The position numbers and the translations under genes were made by a program. The notes beneath the pieces are model-generated. The model did not search any database and had not been told where the DNA came from. It was given only the letters and a program-made list of their open reading frames with translations. This document shows, one piece after another, positions 1 through 5,695 of a stretch of 7,170 nt of DNA. Positions within the stretch are counted from its first letter, which is position 1, and every line of letters begins with the position of its first letter. Source of the stretch: Candidatus Latescibacterota bacterium (GTDB lineage Bacteria > Latescibacterota > UBA2968 > UBA8231). The DNA lies in assembly GCA_003529325.1 (NCBI GenBank), contig DPVW01000208.1:6181-13350 (forward strand), written 5' to 3'.

Positions 1-48
1 CCAAGTCAGACTTAGGATTGCCACTGTCAGATAATTTCTACGGGACAT
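1..48 (-). CDS. N-terminus of a divergent gene, likely signal peptide or membrane anchor (partial)
   Basis: Reading the minus strand from position 48 to the window edge gives 16 codons without a stop: MSRRNYLTVAILSLTW. Two arginines followed by a hydrophobic run (about residues 6-16) is the usual opening of a signal peptide or an N-terminal membrane anchor, so the product is probably exported or membrane bound. An AGGA ribosome binding site lies at 57-54 on the same strand, 5 nt before the ATG. A second in-frame ATG at 54-52 would add Met-Asn but would overlap that site, so 48 is preferred. The gene is divergent from the oxidoreductase operon and shares its upstream region. Only 48 bases are visible, so the family cannot be named. 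The call rests on the binding site, the open frame and the amino acid pattern. Confidence 0.5.
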   Translation of the reverse strand, partial: MSRRNYLTVAILSLTW

Positions 49-53
49 GTTCA

Positions 54-57
54 TCCT
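54..57 (-). promoter_or_regulatory. Ribosome binding site of the divergent gene
   Basis: AGGA on the minus strand, 5 nt from the ATG at 48. It is the main support for the partial minus-strand gene and for choosing its start. Confidence 0.45.
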
Positions 58-70
58 GGCGATGAAAGTA

Positions 71-94
71 AGCCGGTGAGAATCGTCCACCGCT
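71..94. repeat. Imperfect inverted repeat in the divergent promoter region
   Basis: AGCCGGTG (71-78) pairs with CACCGCT (88-94) if one C is bulged, with a 9-nt loop. The core CGGTG/CACCG is exact. It lies between the two divergent starts and could be an operator half-site pair or a hairpin in a leader RNA. It is short enough to be chance in GC-rich DNA. Confidence 0.25.
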
Positions 95-115
95 GAATAA
101 GGTCGGCTCAAGGGT

Positions 116-125
116 GTTGGCCAAC
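116..125. repeat. Perfect 10-bp palindrome, candidate operator
   Basis: GTTGGCCAAC is its own reverse complement. Beyond one mismatch on each side (T115/C126) the symmetry resumes with GG (113-114) and CC (127-128), giving an imperfect 16-bp palindrome. It lies in the only non-coding space between the minus-strand gene and the oxidoreductase operon, where a dimeric regulator controlling both could bind. No regulator gene is seen in the window and no specific family is claimed. Confidence 0.35.
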
Positions 126-189
126 CCCATAAATGTTGGCGCCAGAGACGAATAACTCGGGCGGCGAGACTGCACTATCTTGTCCGACA

Positions 190-1797
190 ATGTCAGCAGC
201 CATGTACGACGGTATCGTGTTGGGGTCAGGGCACAACAGCTTGGTGTTGCAGGCCTATCTCTGCCGTGCGGGCATGAAGGTAATATGCCTGGAGCGAAAT
301 GACGCCGTCGGTGGTGGGCTGCGTACCGAGCAGTGGCCGATCGGCTCCGGCTTTCGGCACAATACGCACTCCTTCTACCATCGGGCCCTGACCAGCCAGC
401 CCTGGTATGCAGACCTCGAGTTGCAGCGACACGGCGCCAGCTACGTGGAACCCGAGCTCAATGTCGCCATGCTGCTACCCAATGGCGGCGTGCTGGAGTG
501 GTGGACGGAGTTTGAACGCACCGTCGCCAGTTTCGCGCGGGTGAGTCAGCGTGACGCCGAGGCCCTGCGGCGTTGGCGACAGGCCTTCGTGCCGGTGGTA
601 CGCGACATCCTGGTGCCCGAGGCGCAGGCACCCCCGCTGCCGTCTGAACAACGCCGCCGCAAGCTACAAGAGACAGCCGCTGGTCGTCTGTTGTTGCAGA
701 CCAGCGCCTTGTCGCCACGTGAATTCGTGCTGCGGGAGTTCACCAATCCCGCCGTGCAGGCGGGTCTCCTGTTCTTCAACGGCTTACGTGAGGTCGATCT
801 GCGGGCCCCCGGATTTGGCCATCACATCCCGGCATTGCTGGCCTCGGATGGCAAGGCGCAGATGTGCCTTGGTGGCTCCGCTCGTCTTGCCGACGCCCTT
901 GTCGCCGCGATCGAAGAGGCGGGTGGACAAGTGCGTACCAGCGTCGATCTTGCCCGAATCGTCGTCGAACGGGGCGCCGATGGCCGGGAGCGAGCCGTGG
1001 GTGTGGAGACCACCGACGGGGAGCGGCTCGAGGCGCGACAGTTCGTCGTCTCGGGACTGAATCCGCAGCAGACCTTTCTCGAACTCATCGCCGCCGAGCA
1101 CCTGCCGGTGGCCTGGCGCGCCGCCGCCGCCGCTTTCCGTTACAACCTGCTTGCACCTCTGTTTGGGTTGTATCTCAATCTCGACGAGCCGCCGAGGTAC
1201 AGTGCCGCCGAAGCGTATCCCGAAATCGACAACGCCTTCATGGTGATCCTCGGGCTGGATTCGGTGCAGGACTTCGATGAAATGGTGCGCGCCCACGAAC
1301 AAGGGCGAATTCCACCAACGGTGATGTGGGGGAGCTGTCCGACAAAGTTTGACCCCACACAGGCGCCAGGCGGGGCGCACACCGCCTTCATGTGGGAGAA
1401 GGTACCATACCGGCTGCATGGGTCAGCAGACAACTGGGACGGCGAAGCCGAGGCCCATGGCCGACGCATGCTGACGCAATGGCGGTCATACGCCCCCAAT
1501 CTGGAGGGCGCCGTGCGCCAGTCCCTGCTGCGCCCGGCTCACGACATCCCGAAGTTGCTGCCCAACATGCGCGACGCCGACCTGCTGGTGGGCAGTCTCG
1601 GTGACGGACAGGTCGGCGCCGATCGACCCTTTCCGGGGGCCGGACACTACCGCGGCCACCTGCACGGACTCTACCTGTGCGGCTCCTGCTGCCATCCCTC
1701 GGGGAATATCACCGGTCTACCCGGGTATAACGCGGCGCAGGTCGTACTCGCTGATCTCGGGCTGAACCCGTTGACAATGCCGCAGTCCTCACCGTAG
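190..1797 (+). CDS. FAD-dependent oxidoreductase, phytoene desaturase/CrtO/PYROXD2-like
   Basis: Flavoprotein of the phytoene desaturase-related superfamily (COG1233 type), whose members desaturate, isomerise, ketolate or oxidise hydrophobic substrates such as carotenoids. From the ATG at 190 it has 535 residues. A Rossmann dinucleotide-binding site starts almost at once: YDGIVLGSGHNS (about residues 6-17) with GxGxxx, then an acidic ribose-binding Glu in ICLERND (about 32-38) and a GG motif, VGGGLRTE (about 40-47). The C-terminus carries the family's second FAD motif, LYLCGSCCHPSGNITG (about 494-509), followed by LPGYNAAQ. The length suits the family. An in-frame ATG at 133 would add 19 residues with no match to the fold. 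ATG 190 or 202 fits the usual start just before the Rossmann strand, though no start has a clear ribosome binding site. The stop lies 4 nt before the ABC ATPase, so the gene is probably the first of that operon. The substrate cannot be told; a carotenoid role is possible, but no crtB- or crtE-like gene is in view. Confidence 0.85.
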   Translation: MSAAMYDGIVLGSGHNSLVLQAYLCRAGMKVICLERNDAVGGGLRTEQWPIGSGFRHNTHSFYHRALTSQPWYADLELQRHGASYVEPELNVAMLLPNGGVLEWWTEFERTVASFARVSQRDAEALRRWRQAFVPVVRDILVPEAQAPPLPSEQRRRKLQETAAGRLLLQTSALSPREFVLREFTNPAVQAGLLFFNGLREVDLRAPGFGHHIPALLASDGKAQMCLGGSARLADALVAAIEEAGGQVRTSVDLARIVVERGADGRERAVGVETTDGERLEARQFVVSGLNPQQTFLELIAAEHLPVAWRAAAAAFRYNLLAPLFGLYLNLDEPPRYSAAEAYPEIDNAFMVILGLDSVQDFDEMVRAHEQGRIPPTVMWGSCPTKFDPTQAPGGAHTAFMWEKVPYRLHGSADNWDGEAEAHGRRMLTQWRSYAPNLEGAVRQSLLRPAHDIPKLLPNMRDADLLVGSLGDGQVGADRPFPGAGHYRGHLHGLYLCGSCCHPSGNITGLPGYNAAQVVLADLGLNPLTMPQSSP

Positions 1798-1801
1798 ATC
1801 G

Positions 1802-2788
1802 ATGTCTATGCCTGCAATCCGCTGTGATGCCCTGTCGAAGACGTATTGTGTTCCTGAGCGCGAGCCCGGCCTGTGGAATGCCGCCAAGAGTCTCATACAC
1901 CGGCGCACTCGGGACGTCGAGGCGGTGCAGTCTGTGTCCTTTGAAGTGGCGCCCGGCGAAGTCGTCGGTTTTCTCGGACCCAATGGCGCCGGCAAGACGA
2001 CGACACTGAAGATGCTCTCCGGTTTGCTCAACCCTTCCAGCGGCCAGGTGCGAGTCCTCGACCACGAGCCATTCCGCCGCGAGCGTGGTTTTCTGCAACA
2101 GATCACGCTTGTCATGGGCAATCGCAACCAGATGGTATGGGACCTGCCGGTGGCCGATTCCTTCGCCCGCAATCGTGCCATCTATCGACTTCAGCGCACG
2201 GATTTTAACGAGACAGTCGCAGAGTTGACGGAGTTGCTCGACCTCGGCGAGTTGATGGCCAAACCGGTGCGCAACCTGTCGCTCGGTGAGCGCATGAAGT
2301 GTGAAGTCGCAGTCGCTTTGTTGCACCGGCCGCAGATCCTGTTTCTCGATGAACCAACCCTCGGTCTCGATGTCACCATGCAACGGCGCATTCGCACATT
2401 CATCGCCGATTACAACCAGCGTGTGGGCGCCACGGTTCTGCTCACCAGCCACTACATGGCGGACGTCGAAGCATTATGTAAACGCGTCATCGTCATCCAT
2501 CAGGGGCAACTGCTATTCGATGGCGCCCTCGTTGATCTGGTGCAACGGTTTGCACCGCACAAGACGATCGTCGTCGATCTCGAACGGGAAGGTCTCGACC
2601 TGAGCGGTTATGCCGACTCGGTCAGCGTCGACGGCAGCCGCGTGACCTTGCTGGTGCCCAAGTCGGCAGCGGCGCAGACGACGGGCCGTCTGCTGGCGGA
2701 ATTGCCCGTCGTCGATCTGACGGTAGAGGAACCACCCATCGAAGAGGTCATCGAGCAGGTCTTCAGCCAGCAACACACATCGACGTGA
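1802..2788 (+). CDS. ABC-2 exporter ATP-binding protein (COG4586 type)
   Basis: Cytoplasmic ATPase that should drive the two permeases encoded next. It has 328 residues with the complete set of nucleotide-binding motifs: Walker A GPNGAGKT (59-66), Q-loop Gln110 in GNRNQMVWDLP, signature LSLGE (159-163), Walker B ILFLDEP (179-185), D-loop around GLD (188-190) and switch His217 in TSHYM. The N-terminal stretch with EPGLWNAAKSL before the first strand, the WDLP segment and the LSLGE form of LSGGQ are typical of the COG4586 group of NatA/DrrA-like ATPases, which occur with paired ABC2_membrane_6 permeases. Residues from about 250 form a C-terminal extension common in ABC-2 ATPases. The ATG lies 4 nt after the oxidoreductase stop and lacks a clear ribosome binding site, which suggests coupled translation; Met3 (1808) is an alternative start. 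The last codons overlap the GTG of the next gene. The transported substrate of this group is not established. Confidence 0.93.
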   Translation: MSMPAIRCDALSKTYCVPEREPGLWNAAKSLIHRRTRDVEAVQSVSFEVAPGEVVGFLGPNGAGKTTTLKMLSGLLNPSSGQVRVLDHEPFRRERGFLQQITLVMGNRNQMVWDLPVADSFARNRAIYRLQRTDFNETVAELTELLDLGELMAKPVRNLSLGERMKCEVAVALLHRPQILFLDEPTLGLDVTMQRRIRTFIADYNQRVGATVLLTSHYMADVEALCKRVIVIHQGQLLFDGALVDLVQRFAPHKTIVVDLEREGLDLSGYADSVSVDGSRVTLLVPKSAAAQTTGRLLAELPVVDLTVEEPPIEEVIEQVFSQQHTST

Positions 2789-3591
2789 GCCGCGGCTTCG
2801 GCGATATCTACCTGACACTCTTCGGTTTGGAGTTGTCGGTGATGTTCCAATACCGCGCCGCCGTCGTCATCTGGCTTCTCGGCCTCGTGCTGCAACCCGT
2901 CGTCTATATGGTTGTCTGGTTGCGGGTTGCCGAAGCGAAGGGCGGCAAGGTCGGTGACTTCGACGCCGGTTCGATCGTCGCCTACTTCCTGGTCATGATG
3001 CTCGTCAATCACGCCACCTTCACCTGGCATATGTTCGAGATGGGTTGGCGTGTGCGCTCAGGATTTTACAACGCGATCCTCGTCCAACCGCTGCATCCAT
3101 GGCATCGAGACGTATTGGCGAATGTCGCCTACAAGGTGCTCGCCCTCGGTGTGATCCTGCCTGTTGCGGCACTGCTGGCCTGGTACTTCGAGCCCACCCT
3201 GCAACCACCGTTGTGGGCGGTTGCCGCCTTTGTACCCGCCGTCATACTCGCCTTTTTCACCCGCTTCCTTTTCGAGTGGGCTTTGGGCTTGCTCGCCTTC
3301 TGGATCACGGACACGTCGGGGTTGAACAATCTCTATATGGCCTTCATTCTCATCTTTTCCGGTCGTCTGGCGCCGCTGGATCTGTTGCCACCGATATTGC
3401 AGACCATCGCCGCCTGGTCCCCCTTTGAGTGGATGGTCGCCTTCCCCGTGGAACTTCTGCTGGGTCGACTGACGCCGGAGCAGACCATGCACGGTCTCGC
3501 CATGCAGGTTCTGTGGATCGCCATCGGTTTTGCCGTCATGCAGTTGACGTGGGTCCGGGCGTCGTCGCGATATTCGGCGGTGGGCGCATGA
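2785..3591 (+). CDS. ABC-2 type permease, ABC2_membrane_6 family (first of two)
   Basis: Integral membrane subunit of the exporter, 268 residues. Hydrophobic segments lie at about 23-47, 62-82, 114-135, 142-165, 168-193 and 235-255, giving roughly six transmembrane helices. Features expected of the COG4587/ABC2_membrane_6 (former DUF990) group are RSGFYNAILVQPLHP (91-105), a cytoplasmic segment that probably contacts the ATPase, and the block FWITDTSGLNN (172-182) followed by FSGRLAPLDLLP (191-202). The start is the GTG at 2785, which overlaps the ATPase stop as GTGA; this overlap and the fit of the N-terminus support the non-ATG start. The stop overlaps the next start as ATGA. It should pair with the second permease as a heterodimer. 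Confidence 0.9.
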   Translation: MSRGFGDIYLTLFGLELSVMFQYRAAVVIWLLGLVLQPVVYMVVWLRVAEAKGGKVGDFDAGSIVAYFLVMMLVNHATFTWHMFEMGWRVRSGFYNAILVQPLHPWHRDVLANVAYKVLALGVILPVAALLAWYFEPTLQPPLWAVAAFVPAVILAFFTRFLFEWALGLLAFWITDTSGLNNLYMAFILIFSGRLAPLDLLPPILQTIAAWSPFEWMVAFPVELLLGRLTPEQTMHGLAMQVLWIAIGFAVMQLTWVRASSRYSAVGA

Positions 3592-4373
3592 ATGCCCTGC
3601 GTCTACTGCTGTTGTTCTTTCGTCTCGGCGCGATGAACGAGGTCCAGTATCGGGCCAACTTCTGGATTCAACTGGTGCGCACGGCGATGAATCTGGGTTT
3701 CGCCCTGTTTGCTGTCTTCATTGTCTACGAGCAGACCACCCATCTCAATGGCTGGACGATGCCGGAGTTGGTGGTACTCATGGGTGTGTGGACGTTGATG
3801 GGTGGGCTCGTCGGGGTGGTCGTGCAGCCGAGTATGGAGAAGCTGATCGAGGATGTGAGGGAGGGCACTCTCGACTTCTGTCTCACCAAGCCGGAAGACG
3901 CACAGATCCTGGTGAGTCTGAGTCAGGTCAAGGTATGGCGGTTGCTAGACGTGCTCGTCGGACCCATCGTCATCGCCCTCGCCCTCGCCCACATGGGCAA
4001 GGCGACGGGGTGGCAGGAGTCGATCGCCTTCGCCGTCACCCTGTTGTCGGGGTCGATAATCCTCTACAGCTTCTGGCTGATGCTGTCGACCGTGTCGTTC
4101 TGGTTCATCCGCATCGACAATATCCTGATGATATTCCACAGCATGTACGATGCGGCGCGTTGGCCGATCTCGATCTACCCCGGGTGGATGCAGGCGATGC
4201 TGACCTTCCTCGTGCCGGTGGCATTTGCCGTCACCGTGCCTGCCGGTGCCTTGGTGGGTCGTCTACCACTGCACTGGCTGGTGGGCACGATCGTTCTCGC
4301 CGCGCTCCTGCTGGCCCTCTCACGCTGGTTCTGGAAGGTCGGCCTTCGTCATTACTCCGGTGCTTCTGCCTGA
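3588..4373 (+). CDS. ABC-2 type permease, ABC2_membrane_6 family (second of two)
   Basis: Second membrane subunit of the exporter, 261 residues from the ATG at 3588. The frame is open further upstream (an ATG at 3429), but that extension runs inside the preceding permease and has no membrane character. The ATG at 3588 overlaps the previous stop as ATGA and gives a natural N-terminus, MNALRLLLLFFRLG. Segments typical of the COG3694 type are REGTLDFCLTKPEDAQ (91-106), the counterpart of the P-containing loop in the first permease, FWFIRIDNIL (171-180), RWPISIYPGW (191-200) and the C-terminal GLRHYSGASA (252-261). About six hydrophobic segments lie at 28-48, 58-80, 118-136, 144-172, 200-222 and 230-248. 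It is the last gene of operon 1; a terminator-like hairpin overlaps its stop codon. Confidence 0.91.
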   Translation: MNALRLLLLFFRLGAMNEVQYRANFWIQLVRTAMNLGFALFAVFIVYEQTTHLNGWTMPELVVLMGVWTLMGGLVGVVVQPSMEKLIEDVREGTLDFCLTKPEDAQILVSLSQVKVWRLLDVLVGPIVIALALAHMGKATGWQESIAFAVTLLSGSIILYSFWLMLSTVSFWFIRIDNILMIFHSMYDAARWPISIYPGWMQAMLTFLVPVAFAVTVPAGALVGRLPLHWLVGTIVLAALLLALSRWFWKVGLRHYSGASA

Positions 4374-4399
4374 CACGTCAAGCGGCGTGTCGCTGTTTT
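4371..4399 (+). terminator. Rho-independent terminator of the ABC exporter operon
   Basis: Positions 4371-4379 pair with 4384-4392 around the tetraloop AAGC (4380-4383): nine pairs, of which two are U-G. The exact core is GACACG/CGTGTC. It is followed by CTGTTTT, so the T-run is short (four T at 4396-4399). The stem begins in the stop codon of the second permease. The T-run lies only on the plus-strand side, so the element works in that direction only. The weak T-run leaves some doubt about efficiency. Confidence 0.55.
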
Positions 4400-4524
4400 C
4401 AGAACAAGGCCGGCAGGATGCGGCCGCAAAGGATGAGACCGCCAGTGAACAGCAACCAGGGCATAATGGCGGGAAAGCGGGAAGGGGTCCTGCGAGATTG
4501 ACTCAACATGGTTCCATCTCTCAT
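4399..4524 (-). CDS. Possible 41-residue single-pass membrane protein
   Basis: A minus-strand frame of 41 codons starting at 4524 with stop at 4401-4399. The first 16 residues are Arg-rich (RR at 11-12, R16), followed by a hydrophobic stretch, FPAIMPWLLFTGGLILCG (17-34), and a short tail ending LPALF. This is the pattern of a small single-pass membrane protein. AGGTG on the same strand at 4535-4531, 6 nt before the ATG, could be its ribosome binding site. Third codon positions are mostly G or C, as in the certain genes, though that is weak evidence in GC-rich DNA. It would be convergent with the ABC operon. No family is recognised and the frame may be chance. Confidence 0.22.
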   Translation of the reverse strand: MRDGTMLSQSRRTPSRFPAIMPWLLFTGGLILCGRILPALF

Positions 4525-4559
4525 GTCGTGCACCTGCAAGGCTGACACGACTGCGTTCT

Positions 4560-4577
4560 GGCCCCGGGAGAGGGGCC
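4560..4577. repeat. GC-only hairpin in the intergenic region
   Basis: GGCCCC (4560-4565) and GGGGCC (4572-4577) are exact inverted repeats around a 6-nt loop, GGGAGA. Neither strand has a T-run after it, so it is not an intrinsic terminator. It could be part of a structured leader RNA or simply GC-rich DNA. Confidence 0.4.
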
Positions 4578-4621
4578 GCGTGGTGAACGAGGGAGACGGA
4601 CGTTGCACAATACATGGGGGA

Positions 4622-4665
4622 GGGTGGTACCCCGAATCACAACATCCAGGGTACCGGGCGGTGCC
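4622..4665 (+). other. Cluster of mutually exclusive hairpins
   Basis: GGTACCC (4626-4632) can pair with GGGTACC (4649-4655) over a 16-nt loop. Alternatively GGTACC (4650-4655) can pair with GGTGCC (4660-4665) over the tetraloop GGGC, and GGGT (4622-4625) with ACCC (4629-4632) over a 3-nt loop. The first pairing excludes the other two, a layout seen in attenuators and riboswitches. It matches no RNA class I know and lies 227 nt or more upstream of the nucleotidyltransferase start. Confidence 0.25.
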
Positions 4666-4882
4666 ACGTCCAGCCTCTGATGATATCCACACGATGAGCC
4701 CGCACAAGTCCAACAACCGATCTGATCCCTGCAAAATGGGTACCGTGGCCTTGCCATCCGTGCCACAAGAGCCTGTATAGCCTTACGTTACAGCAGCAAC
4801 GCCCGTGTGGTCGGGAACGACAAAAAAGCGAAAAATATTCCGCCGTAAGGCAGGTCATTCCAGGGGTGGCCTGTTCACATGT

Positions 4883-4887
4883 GGAGG
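4883..4887 (+). promoter_or_regulatory. Ribosome binding site that fixes the nucleotidyltransferase start
   Basis: GGAGG, 4 nt before the ATG at 4892. This is the strongest Shine-Dalgarno sequence on the plus strand of the window. It argues for the start at 4892 rather than an in-frame GTG at 4805. It overlaps a CACATGTG palindrome (4876-4883). Confidence 0.75.
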
Positions 4888-4891
4888 AACT

Positions 4892-5695
4892 ATGGACAAG
4901 GTGGTGGTGCTCGCCGCAGGGCTGGGCAAGCGGATGCGTGTCGGTGAGGCTGCAGGTCTCACGGCGGCGCAGGCGCAGATGGCGGATCGAGGGGTCAAGG
5001 CGCTGGTGCCGATCGATCGCCCTTTTCTCGATTATGTGTTGACCACGGTGGCTGACGCCGGTTTTCGTCGTGTCTGTCTCGTCATCGGCCCGGATCACGA
5101 AGAACTTCGCCGTTACTACGGAGAGCTCGAGACGGAGCGCTTGCAGTTTGAGTTCGCCGTGCAGGAAGAGCCCCTTGGCACCGCCGATGCTCTGGCTGCG
5201 GCGCGCGAGTTCGCTTACGGTGAGCCCTTCATGACGATCAACTCCGACAATCACTATCCCCTTGTCGCGTTGCAGGCTTTGTGTGAGTTGTCCGGTCCAG
5301 GCCTGCCCGGTTTCGATCGTGCCGCGCTCGTGGCGCAGAGCAACATCCCGGCAGAGCGCATCGAAAGATTCGCCGTCGTCCAGGTCGATGCCGATGGCTG
5401 TCTGCAGCGGGTGGTTGAAAAACCGTCAGCGGAAGTGATCGAAAGTCTTGGCGACAATGTCGGCGTGAGCATGAACTGCTGGCGTTTCGACGAGCGCATC
5501 TTTGCTGCTTGTGGCGCCATCGAACCCTCTGAGCGGGGCGAGCTGGAAATCCCCACGGCGGTGCAATACGCTATCGAACATCTCGACGCCCGCTTCGAAG
5601 TGGTACCGATCGAGGCGCCCGTTCTCGATCTTTCGAGTCGCGATGACATCGAGAGTATCGTCGAGCGGTTGCGAGGCCTGCCGGTTCACCTATGA
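4892..5695 (+). CDS. Sugar-1-phosphate nucleotidyltransferase (NTP_transferase family)
   Basis: Expected to join a sugar 1-phosphate and an NTP into an NDP-sugar plus pyrophosphate in the cytoplasm. It has 267 residues and the fold signals of the RmlA/GalU/GlmU class: nucleotide-binding LAAGLGKRM (7-15), the Lys of VKALVPI (35-41), EEPLGTADAL (92-101), a probable metal-binding Asp119 in NSDN (117-120), EKP (176-178), GVSMNCWRFD (191-200) and ELEIPTAV (217-224). The gap between the first motif and the Lys is about 20 residues, longer than in RmlA, where they lie close together; this marks a subfamily. The in-frame extension from 4805 is basic and lacks family features, whereas the ATG at 4892 has GGAGG in front. 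The stop overlaps the kinase start as ATGA, which ties the enzyme to the kinase's product. Neither base nor sugar specificity can be read with confidence. Confidence 0.88.
   Translation: MDKVVVLAAGLGKRMRVGEAAGLTAAQAQMADRGVKALVPIDRPFLDYVLTTVADAGFRRVCLVIGPDHEELRRYYGELETERLQFEFAVQEEPLGTADALAAAREFAYGEPFMTINSDNHYPLVALQALCELSGPGLPGFDRAALVAQSNIPAERIERFAVVQVDADGCLQRVVEKPSAEVIESLGDNVGVSMNCWRFDERIFAACGAIEPSERGELEIPTAVQYAIEHLDARFEVVPIEAPVLDLSSRDDIESIVERLRGLPVHL

Larger units (their letters stand above)
4400..4891. other. Long intergenic region between the two operons
   Basis: About 490 bases with no convincing gene apart from the possible small minus-strand frame at its left end. Plus-strand frames here translate to low-complexity Pro/Arg/Ser-rich sequence with no domain. 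The region holds GC-rich hairpins at 4560-4577 and 4622-4665, two copies of GGGTACCG (4649-4656 and 4738-4745), and an A-rich patch at 4821-4838. It must contain the promoter of the nucleotidyltransferase operon, but no good -35/-10 pair is visible. Confidence 0.6.

Noticed and set aside
18..35. TTGCCA and GATAAT near the left edge as a promoter
   Set aside because: The boxes are only 6 bp apart, and the stretch is better explained as the coding start of the minus-strand gene.
784..1419. Minus-strand 211-codon frame inside the oxidoreductase gene
   Set aside because: It is antisense to a gene with clear family motifs and is a by-product of GC-rich codon use.
1709..2452. Minus-strand 247-codon frame across the oxidoreductase and ATPase genes
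   Set aside because: It spans two well-supported plus-strand genes and shows no domain of its own.
3788..4501. Plus-strand 237-codon frame overlapping the second permease
   Set aside because: It is out of frame with a clear membrane protein, and its translation is Arg/Gly-rich with no fold signal.
4508..4780. Plus-strand 90-codon frame in the intergenic region
   Set aside because: The translation has no domain, hydrophobic core or ribosome binding site, and it overlaps the hairpin cluster.
4751..4781. Possible sigma-70 promoter: TTGCCA and TATAGC upstream of the nucleotidyltransferase
   Set aside because: The spacing is 19 bp, and at 17 bp the -10 is TGTATA, which lacks key positions. The match is too weak to annotate.
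4814..4840. GGAAC followed by AAAAATATTC as an ECF-sigma type promoter
   Set aside because: The -35-like GGAAC is present, but no matching -10 element lies at the expected distance.
4805..4891. N-terminal extension of the nucleotidyltransferase from a GTG at 4805
   Set aside because: The extra 29 residues are basic and outside the family domain, and GGAGG directly precedes the ATG at 4892.
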